Origin: Glycomyces salinus
GTDB taxonomy: Bacteria > Actinomycetota > Actinomycetes > Mycobacteriales > Micromonosporaceae
Reading direction: 5' to 3'
Assembly (NCBI RefSeq): GCF_016428645.1
Contig: NZ_JAELXW010000014.1
Span: forward strand, 62,001-126,000
Length of the DNA stretch: 64,000 nt
The notes below the pieces were generated by a model, which ran no database searches, had not been told where the DNA came from, and saw only the letters and a list, made by a program, of their open reading frames with translations. The translations under genes and the position numbers were made by a program. Positions 56,750-64,000 of the stretch are shown piece by piece (position 1 is the first letter of the stretch; each line of letters starts with the position of its first letter).

Positions 56750-57482
56750 TCGGCCCACCGAGGAGGACCTGGAGAGCTGGCGTCCGAAGTTCTCGCGGGA
56801 GGACCGGCCGGACACGCCCGAGGACGAACCGGCCGATCACTACGACGAATACGGCCAGGCCGTCATCCCGACCCAGACCGGACCCGAGAAACGGGAGGAA
56901 CCGGAGCCCGAGCCGGCGCCGGCCCCGGTACCCGAGGACGTCGACTTCGGCGCGGTCCTGGAGGCGATCCTCATGATCGCCGAGGAGCCCCTGACCGAGG
57001 AATTCCTGTCCTCGGTATTGGAACGGCCACTATCGGAGGTCCGCGAGACGCTCGGCCGATTGTCGGCCGAATACACTGGCGATGGACGCGGTTTCGATCT
57101 GCGTCGCCAAGCCGGCGGCTGGCGGTTCTACACCCGGGCGGACTACGCCCGGTACGTCGAGCGGTTCGTGACCGACGGAGCTTCGGCCCGCCTGACCAAG
57201 GCCGCCCTGGAGACGCTCGCCGTCGTCGCCTACCGGCAGCCGGTCACCCGCGGCCGCATCTCGGCGATCCGCGGCGTCAACTGCGACGGGGTCATCCGGA
57301 CGCTCCTGGCGCGCGGACTGGTCGAGGAGTGCGGCTCCGACCCCGACTCGACGGCGACGCTCTACCGCACCACCACCTTGTTCTTGGAAAAACTCGGTTT
57401 GGACACGGTCGACCAGCTCCCCGAGCTGGCGCCGTTCCTGCCGGACGATGTGACGGATTTCGAGGAAGATGAACAAAGCTGA
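56742..57482 (+). CDS. scpB: Segregation and condensation protein B
   Basis: A 246-residue protein with a ~65-residue acidic, disordered N-terminal extension, then two winged-helix domains: AVLEAILMIAEEPLTEEFLSSVL and ARLTKAALETLAVVAYRQPVTRGRISAIRGVN, the latter diagnostic of ScpB. It dimerises and binds ScpA. Overlaps are 8 nt with scpA and 14 nt with rluB, so the three are translationally coupled. Confidence 0.95.
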   Translation: MSDRPTEEDLESWRPKFSREDRPDTPEDEPADHYDEYGQAVIPTQTGPEKREEPEPEPAPAPVPEDVDFGAVLEAILMIAEEPLTEEFLSSVLERPLSEVRETLGRLSAEYTGDGRGFDLRRQAGGWRFYTRADYARYVERFVTDGASARLTKAALETLAVVAYRQPVTRGRISAIRGVNCDGVIRTLLARGLVEECGSDPDSTATLYRTTTLFLEKLGLDTVDQLPELAPFLPDDVTDFEEDEQS

Positions 57483-58206
57483 CGCAGAGGGCGTGCGCCT
57501 CCAGAAGGTGCTCTCCCAGGCCGGGATCGCCTCCCGGAGGGCCGCCGAGGACCTGATCGCCAGGGGCAAGGTGAAGGTCAACGGCAAGCCCGCGCGGCTC
57601 GGCCAGCGTGTCGACCCCGCCGGCGACGTCATCCACGTCTCCGGCAAGCGGGTCGTGACCGACGTCGACACCGTGCACTTCGCGCTCAACAAGCCCCGCG
57701 GCGTCGTCTCGACCATGGACGACGAGGAGGGCCGCCCGTCCCTGTCCGAATACGCCAAGGGCATCGACCAGCGCGTCTTCCACGTCGGGCGGCTCGACAC
57801 CGACTCCGAGGGCCTGATCCTGCTGACCAACGACGGGGAGCTGTCCAACCGGATCATGCACCCCTCGCACGGCCTGCCGAAGGTCTACCGGGCCCAGATC
57901 GCCGGCATCCTCGACAAGCCGACCTTCAAGCGGCTCCTGACGGGCGTCGAACTCGATGACGGGCCCGCCAAGGCCGACAAGCTCAAGATCATCGACGAGC
58001 ACGCCGGGCAGTCCCTGGTCGAGATCACCATCCACGAGGGCCGCAAGCACATCGTGCGGCGGATGATGGACGAGGCCGGCCACCGGGTCTCGAGGCTGGT
58101 GCGCACCGAGATCGGCCCGGTCAAGCTGCGCAACCTCAAACCCGGGACGCTGCGGAGGCTCACCCCGGACGAGGTCGGAGAGCTCTACCGCGAGGTAGGA
58201 CTCTAG
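57469..58206 (+). CDS. rluB: 23S rRNA pseudouridine synthase RluB-like
   Basis: A 245-residue RsuA/RluB-family enzyme. The N-terminal S4 domain (about 9-60) has VRLQKVLSQAGIASRRAAEDLIARGKV. The catalytic domain has HVGRLDTDSEGLILLTNDG, with the nucleophile Asp in GRLD, and EGRKHIVRRMMDEAGH. It probably modifies helix 89 of 23S rRNA as RluB does. It follows scpB by overlap, the conserved order in many Gram-positive bacteria. Confidence 0.93.
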   Translation: MNKADAEGVRLQKVLSQAGIASRRAAEDLIARGKVKVNGKPARLGQRVDPAGDVIHVSGKRVVTDVDTVHFALNKPRGVVSTMDDEEGRPSLSEYAKGIDQRVFHVGRLDTDSEGLILLTNDGELSNRIMHPSHGLPKVYRAQIAGILDKPTFKRLLTGVELDDGPAKADKLKIIDEHAGQSLVEITIHEGRKHIVRRMMDEAGHRVSRLVRTEIGPVKLRNLKPGTLRRLTPDEVGELYREVGL

Positions 58207-58238
58207 CCTCCTGTACCGACAGGGCGGCGAGGGCCGAC

Positions 58239-58244
58239 TAGCCT
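58239..58244 (+). promoter_or_regulatory. Putative -10 of leaderless yccF transcript
   Basis: TAGCCT followed by 6 nt and the GTG at 58251. Confidence 0.45.
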
Positions 58245-58250
58245 GGCCGA

Positions 58251-58625
58251 GTGCGCTTCATACTCAACGTGATCTGGCTGGTCCTCGCCGGACTGTGGCT
58301 GGCCATCGGCTACTTCGTGGCCGGACTGGTCTTCTGCATCTTCATCGTCACGATTCCCTTCGGCATCGCCAACATGCGGCTGGCCGGATACGTGCTGTGG
58401 CCCTTCGGCCGGACCGTGCAGTACGACCCCGCCGCCGGATGCCTCACGTTGGTGGCCAACATCCTGTGGCTGATCCTCTTCGGCTGGGAGCTCGCGCTCG
58501 GGCATCTGGTGACCGGCCTGATCCAGGCGATCACGATCATCGGCATCCCACTTGCGGTGGCGAATTGGAAGATGATCCCGCTGGCGCTCTGGCCGCTGGG
58601 AGCCCGCGTCGTGGACGTACCCTGA
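58251..58625 (+). CDS. YccF-domain inner membrane protein
   Basis: A 124-residue protein made of two similar hydrophobic halves, each a pair of helices: FILNVIWLVLAGLWLAIGYF with IPFGIANMRLAGYVLWPFGR, and LVANILWLILFGWELALGHL with IPLAVANWKMIPLALWPLGA. This duplicated pattern defines the YccF domain. Function unknown. It sits between rluB and cmk, and the spacing (44 nt from rluB) plus a TAGCCT hexamer suggests its own transcript. Confidence 0.85.
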   Translation: MRFILNVIWLVLAGLWLAIGYFVAGLVFCIFIVTIPFGIANMRLAGYVLWPFGRTVQYDPAAGCLTLVANILWLILFGWELALGHLVTGLIQAITIIGIPLAVANWKMIPLALWPLGARVVDVP

Positions 58626-58706
58626 GGGGACTATCAGCACCTCTACCGGCCGATTTAGGCATGATGTAGGTTTGCGTGGTTTGCAGCTTAAGAACGGAGC
58701 GAGACA

Positions 58707-59387
58707 GTGCCCGAGCAAAAAGAGAGCGCACCGGTCGTCGCCATAGACGGCCCGTCGGGTGCGGGGAAGTCGACCGTCTCCAAGACCCTCGCGACCGCGA
58801 TCGACGCCGCCTACCTCGACACGGGGGCGATGTACCGCGCCGCCACCCTCGCGGTGCTAAAAGCCGAGGTCGACCCGTCGCAGGCGGCGCAGGTCACCAA
58901 GACGGTGAAGAACGCCAAGCTCGAGTTCGGGACCTCTCCTGACGACCCCTACTCTCGCGTCGACGGCGAGGACGTGAGCATTGACATCCGCAGCGAGGAC
59001 GTCACCAAGGCCGTCTCGGCCGTGGCCGGCAACAAGGCCGTCCGCAAGCAGCTGATCGCCGAGCAGCAGCGGCTCATCGCCGAGGCCAAGAAGGGTATCG
59101 TGGTCGAGGGCCGCGACATCATCGAAGTCGTCGCGCCCGACGCCGACGTCAAGGTCTACCTCACCGCCGACCCCGAGGCCCGCGCCGGCAGGCGCGCCGC
59201 CGAATTGGGCGTCGGCGCCGAAGAGACCAAGGCCGACATCACGCGGCGCGACGGGGCGGACTCGAAGACGACCAAGCCGCTGGAGGCGCCCGAAGGCGCC
59301 ACGGTGATCGACTCCACCGAGCTGCCGGTGGTCGAGGTCGTCGCGAAGATCTTGGCATTGCTGAACAACAGGGACATTGATGACTGA
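58707..59387 (+). CDS. cmk: Cytidylate kinase
   Basis: A 226-residue nucleoside-monophosphate kinase that phosphorylates CMP and dCMP. The P-loop is [19 protein letters not shown], and the CMP-binding part has [22 protein letters not shown] is the conserved Arg-Asp segment and [20 protein letters not shown] is the lid. The stretch after the lid is short ([16 protein letters not shown]) as in actinobacterial enzymes. It overlaps der by 8 nt, the usual cmk-der pair. Confidence 0.94.
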   Translation: MPEQKESAPVVAIDGPSGAGKSTVSKTLATAIDAAYLDTGAMYRAATLAVLKAEVDPSQAAQVTKTVKNAKLEFGTSPDDPYSRVDGEDVSIDIRSEDVTKAVSAVAGNKAVRKQLIAEQQRLIAEAKKGIVVEGRDIIEVVAPDADVKVYLTADPEARAGRRAAELGVGAEETKADITRRDGADSKTTKPLEAPEGATVIDSTELPVVEVVAKILALLNNRDIDD

Positions 59388-60750
59388 CGAAGCGACCTGG
59401 GCCGAACTCGACGAAGTCGAGCGGGGCCCGGTCCCGACGGTCGCCGTGGTCGGCCGCCCGAACGTGGGCAAGTCGACGCTGGTGAACCGCATCCTCGGCC
59501 GCAGGGCCGCCGTGGTCCAGGACGAACCGGGCGTCACCCGCGACCGGATCGCCTACGACGCCGAATGGGCCGGCCGGGACTTCAGCCTGGTCGACACCGG
59601 CGGCTGGGACCCCGACGCCGCCGGGATGGCCGCGGCGATCGCCGCCCAGGCCGAACTGGCTATGCGCACCGCCGACGTGGTGGTGTTCGTCGTCGACACC
59701 GCCGTCGGAGTGACCGACGCCGACGCCGCGGCCGTGCGCATCCTCCACCGCGCGAAGAAACCGGTCATCCTGGTGGCCAACAAGGTCGACTCGGAGCGCC
59801 AGGAGGCCGACACGGCCGACCTGTGGCGGCTCGGGCTCGGCCAGCCCTATCCGGTCTCGGCCCTCCATGGCCGCGGCTCGGGCGACCTGCTCGACCGGAT
59901 CGTGGGTGCCTTCCCCAAGGAGGTCACCGGTCAGCTCAAGGAGCGCGGCCCTCGCCGGGTGGCGCTGGTGGGCCGCCCGAACGTGGGCAAGTCGAGCCTG
60001 CTGAACAAGATCGCCGGCGAGGCGCGCGCCGTGGTCGACAATGTGGCCGGCACCACGGTCGATCCAGTCGACTCGGTGGTCGAACTCGACGACGAGGACT
60101 GGATCTTCGTCGACACCGCCGGCCTGCGCAAACGAGTGAAATTCGCCTCCGGCACTGAGTACTACGCGAGCCTGCGCACCGAAGGTGCCCTGGAGGCCGC
60201 CGAGGTCGCGATCGTCCTCCTGGACGCCTCCGGGCCGATCACGGAACAGGACCAGCGGGTCCTGACCCAGGTCGTCGAGTCGGGCCGGGCGCTCGTCCTG
60301 GCCTTCAACAAATGGGACCTGGTGGACGACGACCGCCGGTACTTCCTCGAGAAGGAGATCGACCGCGAACTCGGGCAGGTCTCCTGGGCCCCGCGCGTCA
60401 ACATCTCGGCCGTCACCGGCCGCTCGATGGCGAAACTGGCCCCGGCCCTCCGCGAGGCCCTGGCCGGCTGGGACCAGCGAATCCCCACCGGCGAGTTGAA
60501 CCAGTGGATCAGCGCCCTCCAGTCGGCCCGCCCGCACCCGGTGCGCAGCGGCAAGGCCCCGAAGATCCTCTTCGCGACCCAGGCCGCCACCGAACCGCCG
60601 CGCTTCATCCTCTTCACCAACGCGAAGATGGACAAGCAGTACCTCAAGTACATCCAGCGCCGCCTCAGAGAGGACTTCGGCTTCACGGGCACCCCCATCG
60701 ACCTGGCGGTCAAGCCCCGCGAATCCAAGAAGAAGGGCAAGCGCAAATAA
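59380..60750 (+). CDS. der: Ribosome-assembly GTPase Der (EngA)
   Basis: A 456-residue GTPase with two G domains in tandem, needed for 50S assembly. G domain 1: [28 protein letters not shown] domain 2: [33 protein letters not shown]-terminal KH-like domain ends in Lys-rich [12 protein letters not shown]. The ATG at 59380 is preferred to the adjacent TTG at 59377. It is the last gene of the conserved run starting at parA. Confidence 0.96.
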   Translation: MTDEATWAELDEVERGPVPTVAVVGRPNVGKSTLVNRILGRRAAVVQDEPGVTRDRIAYDAEWAGRDFSLVDTGGWDPDAAGMAAAIAAQAELAMRTADVVVFVVDTAVGVTDADAAAVRILHRAKKPVILVANKVDSERQEADTADLWRLGLGQPYPVSALHGRGSGDLLDRIVGAFPKEVTGQLKERGPRRVALVGRPNVGKSSLLNKIAGEARAVVDNVAGTTVDPVDSVVELDDEDWIFVDTAGLRKRVKFASGTEYYASLRTEGALEAAEVAIVLLDASGPITEQDQRVLTQVVESGRALVLAFNKWDLVDDDRRYFLEKEIDRELGQVSWAPRVNISAVTGRSMAKLAPALREALAGWDQRIPTGELNQWISALQSARPHPVRSGKAPKILFATQAATEPPRFILFTNAKMDKQYLKYIQRRLREDFGFTGTPIDLAVKPRESKKKGKRK

Positions 60751-60833
60751 GCGGCCTCACACCGGGGGCCTCGCCTCAGTGCCCCGCGGACGATAGGCTA
60801 AAGTTGTCTCCGCCGCCGAACAGCGGCGACAAA

Positions 60834-60907
<74 letters not shown>

Positions 60908-60932
60908 CGTTGTCATCTCTCAGGAGATAGGA

Positions 60933-60966
60933 AACAGGTCGAACCTGCAAAGGTTCGGCCTGTTTT
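60933..60966 (+). terminator. Terminator after tRNA-Pro
   Basis: A 13-bp stem AACAGGTCGAACC / GGTTCGGCCTGTT (one G-U), loop TGCAAA, followed by TTGCT. Confidence 0.7.
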
Positions 60967-60967
60967 G

Positions 60968-61087
60968 CTATGCGGGTCTGGTGGGACCTTTGGGTCGGCC
61001 GGCGGGTTGGTAGTCGCGTGCAGGGTCGAAGGTGAGTTCTCTGAGGGTTTCGCCGGTGGTCGCGTTACTGAACGGCCGCTGTAGTAC
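60968..61087 (-). pseudogene. Transposase C-terminal remnant (IS481-like)
   Basis: About 40 codons on the minus strand reading NATTGETLRELTFDPARDY and then QPAGRPKGP to a stop. This resembles the C-terminus of IS481/integrase-core transposases from actinobacteria. No DDE catalytic region, start or inverted repeat remains nearby. It abuts the tRNA-Pro terminator. Assignment rests on memory of the motif, so it is tentative. Confidence 0.4.
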
Positions 61088-61245
61088 CGGTCTTGAGGCA
61101 GGTGGTCCCACCGCGCGTACGGTTCCCCAGAACGGGACCGCGCGCCCGCCACGCGGGCTCTCGGAGCTTCGGCCTCGGGAAGACCTGCGGACCGGGGGCC
61201 CGGCTCCGCATCAACGGAACCCGGCCCTCGGCGGTCTCCGAGATC

Positions 61246-62622
61246 TCAGTGCCCGGTGGCCTCCTGCTCGGGCAGGGCCTGCTCGCGAGCGACCTGATCG
61301 ACCAGTTCCGCGCCATGCGGTTCCGGTTCCCGCTCGGCGGGGACCGAAGGCGCCTCGGCGAGACCGACGGCGAGGCCGACCGGAGCCCTGCCCGGACCGG
61401 CACCATCGGCGAAGTCGTCCTCCCATGGCGCGTGGAGCGGAACCGCCGACCGCCTACCAGGACCGGAGCCCTTCAGGCCCCGTCGGAGGCGCCGCAGCCC
61501 TTCCTCGATCACCGACACCTCCTTGCAGAAGGTGAAGCGCACCTCCGGCCTCGGAATCCGGCTGTCGACGTGGAGGGCCTGGTTCGGAACGGCGACGACG
61601 CCGCAGCGTTCGGGCAATTCGAGGCAAAACTGCAGGCCGTCCTCGACCCCCAGCTCCTCGGCTCCGGCGGTCACGAACAGCGCCCCCTCGGGCCGGCGGA
61701 CGGTGAACCCGATGTCGGCCAGACCCTCGACGAGCAGGTCGCGGCGGCGCTGGTAGCCGGCGGCGGACTCACGGTAGTACTCCCCTCCGGCACCCAGCGC
61801 GGCGGCCACGCCGAACTGCAGCGGCGTCCCGGAGCAGTAGGTGAGCCACTGCTTCACGGACTTGACCCGTTCGACCAGGTACGACGGGCCGCTCACCCAG
61901 CCGACCTTCCACCCGGTCAGCGAGAACGTCTTCCCGGCGGAGCTGATGGTCAGGGTCCGGTCCCAGAGCCCGGGCAGCGTCGCGGGCGGCAGATGCTCGC
62001 GGCCGTCGAACGTCAGATGCTCGTACACCTCGTCGGACGCCACGAGCAGGTCGTGCTCGACCGCCACGTCCGCGATCGCCTGCGTTTCGCGGCGGTCGAG
62101 GACGGTCCCGGTCGGATTGTGCGGCGTGTTGAGCATCAGTATCCGGGTCCGGTCGGTCACCGATTCGCGGAGCCGCGAGACGTCGAGCCGGAAGTCGGGG
62201 GCCTCCAGCCGCACGGGCACCACGACCCCTCCGGCCAGTTCCGCGCTGGCTTTGTACGCGGCGTAGAACGGTTCGAGCACGATGACCTCGTCGCCGGGCT
62301 CTATGAAGGCGAGCATCAAGGCTGCGATGGCTTCGGTGGCTCCGGTCGTGACCAGGATTCCGTCCTCGGGGTCGGGAGCGAGGCCGTACCAGAGGCGCTG
62401 GTGGTCGGCGATCGCCCGTCGCAGTTCGGGAACGCCGTTCGGCGGCGGGTACTGGTTCCAGCCCTCGCGCATCGCGGCGGCGGCAGCCTCGACCGCCGGC
62501 GCGGGCGCCGGATCGTCCGGTAGTCCCTGGCCCAGGTTCACTGCTTGATATCGTTGCGCGAGTTCGGACATCGCCGCGAAGATCGATACCCGGGGCTTGC
62601 CTGCCCAATCGGTCGCATTCAT
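61246..62622 (-). CDS. Class I/II PLP aminotransferase
   Basis: A 458-residue fold-type I aminotransferase of the kynurenine/glutamine transaminase-like (DapC-like) group. NLGQGLPDDPAP, NQYPPPNGVPELRRAIADH, MLNTPHNPTGTVLDRRE, the aldimine-site ASDEVYEHLTF and the PLP-Lys in SSAGKTFSLTGWKVGW are all present. The catalytic fold ends near residue 385. A further ~70 residues of Gly/Pro/Ala/Glu-rich sequence follow, unlike the family, perhaps because the original stop was lost next to the transposase remnant. The ATG at 62622 follows AAGGGGG. Substrate is not certain. Confidence 0.88.
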   Translation of the reverse strand: MNATDWAGKPRVSIFAAMSELAQRYQAVNLGQGLPDDPAPAPAVEAAAAAMREGWNQYPPPNGVPELRRAIADHQRLWYGLAPDPEDGILVTTGATEAIAALMLAFIEPGDEVIVLEPFYAAYKASAELAGGVVVPVRLEAPDFRLDVSRLRESVTDRTRILMLNTPHNPTGTVLDRRETQAIADVAVEHDLLVASDEVYEHLTFDGREHLPPATLPGLWDRTLTISSAGKTFSLTGWKVGWVSGPSYLVERVKSVKQWLTYCSGTPLQFGVAAALGAGGEYYRESAAGYQRRRDLLVEGLADIGFTVRRPEGALFVTAGAEELGVEDGLQFCLELPERCGVVAVPNQALHVDSRIPRPEVRFTFCKEVSVIEEGLRRLRRGLKGSGPGRRSAVPLHAPWEDDFADGAGPGRAPVGLAVGLAEAPSVPAEREPEPHGAELVDQVAREQALPEQEATGH

Positions 62623-62759
62623 TGCTACCCCCTTTCCCATCGTGGCGATAATCGTCGCAGTTTTGCCGGGTCAGGGCCGGGCTTCGCGCAACTTGCGACC
62701 GCGCGACCGGAGACGTCCGGAGCGGCCGCCATCGGGTGCTGGGCGTCCCGGCGCACTGT

Positions 62760-63186
62760 TCACGCGGCTTTCGCCTGCGGTCGGAACGCTTTGCGGTAGG
62801 TGCCCGGTGTGACGCCGAGGAGCTTCCCGAACTGCGAGCGGAAGTTGCCGGTCGTGGGGAATCCGGTCTGTGCGGCGATCCGATCCACGGTGTGGTCGGT
62901 GGTCTCCAGCAGCTCTTGCACCAGACGGATGCGCCCGCCGGACACCCACTGCATGGGACTCTGCCTCACCTCGTCTTTGAACCGGCGGGTCAGGGTTCAC
63001 GCGCTCATGCCCGCCGCGTCGGTGATGTTGGCCAGCGCGAGGTAGCGGTGCGCGCTCGTCTCGATCCACGCGGGCGGCATCTGCCGCGACTGCTGTTCCG
63101 TAGTCGCGCTGGACGAGGTGCAGGCACGGCTCGAGGCCGGAGGCGGCGCCCGCGGAGGTGAGGATGCCGCACCCGGCTACGTGCCG
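62760..63186 (-). pseudogene. Broken GlxA-type AraC-family regulator
   Basis: Only the end of a DJ-1/PfpI-AraC regulator is left. Its 5' part (TSAGAASGLEPCLHLVQRDYG, end of the PfpI-like domain) is followed by a frame change and apparent deletion. Next comes GMSA, a TGA stop (62997-62999) where homologues have Arg (consistent with CGA to TGA), and then TLTRRFKDEVRQSPMQWV and a normal AraC HTH ending RKAFRPQ. The N-terminal ~150 residues are missing. Three independent lesions make function very unlikely. Confidence 0.75.
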
Positions 63187-63312
63187 GTCCCCGGAGCCCC
63201 GCGTGACCGACGAGCGCGTTTGTGCAGTTCGGAGAGCTACTGTCACTGCGAGACCCCAAGTCGTCAAGGATTTCTGTCAAATCGACGGGCCGATCTTGGG
63301 AGCGGGGGCGCG

Positions 63313-63335
63313 GGTTCAAGTCCTGTCGTCCCGAC
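63313..63335 (+). repeat. tRNA 3'-end direct repeat, right copy
   Basis: A copy of the tRNA-Pro T-arm and acceptor end (21 of 23 bases identical to 60886-60908) with no 5' half of a tRNA upstream. It is followed, like the intact tRNA, by a terminator. Either an attachment-site scar or the stump of a second tRNA gene. Confidence 0.6.
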
Positions 63336-63342
63336 ATAATTC

Positions 63343-63375
63343 GCAGGCCAGAGTCTTATGCTCTGGCCTGCTTTT
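63343..63375 (+). terminator. Rho-independent terminator
   Basis: A perfect 11-bp stem GCAGGCCAGAG / CTCTGGCCTGC, 7-nt loop, then TTTT. It lies between the tRNA-end fragment and the convergent GntR gene. Confidence 0.8.
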
Positions 63376-63403
63376 CTGTTGCCGTCGCAGGTGATGTCGT
63401 GGG

Positions 63404-64000
63404 TTAGCGGCCTTCGGTGCGGCCGGCCCAGATGCCGCGGCTGTGGGCGAGGTGTTTGCGCATGAGTTCGGTGGCCCGTTCGGCGTCGCCGGATTCGATC
63501 GCGTCGACGATGGCGATGTGCTCCTCGCCGGAGCTCGTCAGTTCGCCCTGGTCGGCCAGTTTCTGGAGGCCCTGCATGCGGGCCTGGTCGCGCAGTTGGG
63601 CGACCATGGTCGTCAGGCGGCGGTTGCCCAGGAGGTCGAGCAGGCCGAGGTGGAATTGCCGGTCGAGTTCGAGGAAGGCGTTCAGGTCGCCTTCGCGTGC
63701 GGCGTCGGTGATCTGGTCGGCGAGCTCGCGGAACCGGGGGATCGGCGCGCCGTCGAGTGCCTCGGCGACCTCGGCCATCGCGGGCGCCTCCAGCATCGTG
63801 CGGACGCGGAAGATCTCGTCGAGGTCGTGGTCGGTGAGTTCCGGAACCCGGAATCCGCGGTTGCGGATGATCTCGACCATGCCGATGTTGGCCAGGTCCA
63901 TGACCGCCTCGCGCACCGGCGTGACCGACACTCCGAGCTCCGAGGCCATGTTGATGACGCTCTCGACATACCCCGGTTCTATCTGGCCCAGCACGATCTG
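63404..64000 (-). CDS. GntR-family regulator, FCD type (5' end outside window)
   Basis: 199 codons are seen; the start lies beyond the window edge. The winged-helix end is visible in MASELGVSVTPVREAVMDLANIGMVEIIRNRGFRVPEL. The FCD ligand domain (about 65-190) has IFRVRTMLEAPAMAEVAEAL, LDRQFHLGLLDLLGN and EEHIAIVDAIESGDAERATELMRKHLAHS, with the Asp/His set that binds a metal and a carboxylate ligand. It probably represses a catabolic gene outside the window. Confidence 0.85.
   Translation of the reverse strand, partial: QIVLGQIEPGYVESVINMASELGVSVTPVREAVMDLANIGMVEIIRNRGFRVPELTDHDLDEIFRVRTMLEAPAMAEVAEALDGAPIPRFRELADQITDAAREGDLNAFLELDRQFHLGLLDLLGNRRLTTMVAQLRDQARMQGLQKLADQGELTSSGEEHIAIVDAIESGDAERATELMRKHLAHSRGIWAGRTEGR

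Noticed and set aside
61032-61535. Arg/Pro-rich plus-strand frames opposite the aminotransferase 3' end
   Set aside because: No domain or start signal; antisense shadows of the aminotransferase and the transposase remnant.

Overview
The window is high-GC DNA packed with genes, many starting with GTG or TTG and overlapping by 1-8 nt. It reads as a chromosome segment of an actinobacterium. Gene order from pdtaR-polA-rpsA-coaE-uvrB and from tyrS to der follows the Mycobacterium tuberculosis Rv1626-Rv1713 region. The membrane/envelope insert between recN and pyrG, and the plant- and fungal-polysaccharide hydrolases, suggest a Micromonosporales/Glycomycetales-like soil organism. That taxonomic placement is inference.

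Layout. 0-6.3 kb is accessory: a GH39 glycosidase, a VOC protein, a divergent SDR/HxlR pair, an EamA exporter and a BBE-like flavin oxidoreductase. 6.3-16.6 kb is core: an unusual short tRNA with a CAA anticodon, pdtaR, polA, rpsA, coaE (open reading frame runs past its normal end into the convergent lipoprotein gene) and uvrB. 16.6-18.2 kb is a TnpB-only insertion. 18.2-23.3 kb holds an ABM-domain protein, terC behind a yybP-ykoY-type leader, a C40-like protein lacking its catalytic residues, bioB and a Tat-exported GH64 glucanase. 23.4-29.8 kb is a sugar-catabolic cluster: a LacI regulator divergent from GH3, Gfo/Idh/MocA, PmoA-like and cupin genes, with palindromes in the shared promoter region. 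29.9-31.8 kb is an RNB ribonuclease with dsRNA-binding-like C-terminal regions.

31.8-60.8 kb is mostly housekeeping: tyrS, an RD-repeat protein, a glycerol-3-phosphate phosphatase-like HAD protein, two SCP2 proteins, tlyA, nadK, recN, a steA/mctB/MraY-like/murJ/glycosyltransferase/membrane-protein run, pyrG, a divergent MFS/TetR pair, a NUDIX hydrolase, ald, parA, scpA, scpB, rluB, yccF, cmk and der. These cover DNA repair and segregation, translation, nucleotide supply and envelope building.

60.8-63.4 kb is a small scarred region next to tRNA-Pro: a transposase remnant, an aminotransferase with an odd tail, a broken AraC-type gene and a second copy of the tRNA 3' end followed by a terminator. 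The window ends inside a GntR/FCD regulator.

A recurring regulatory feature is a TANNNT hexamer 6-7 nt before the start codon, at ten genes here. It suggests extensive leaderless transcription.
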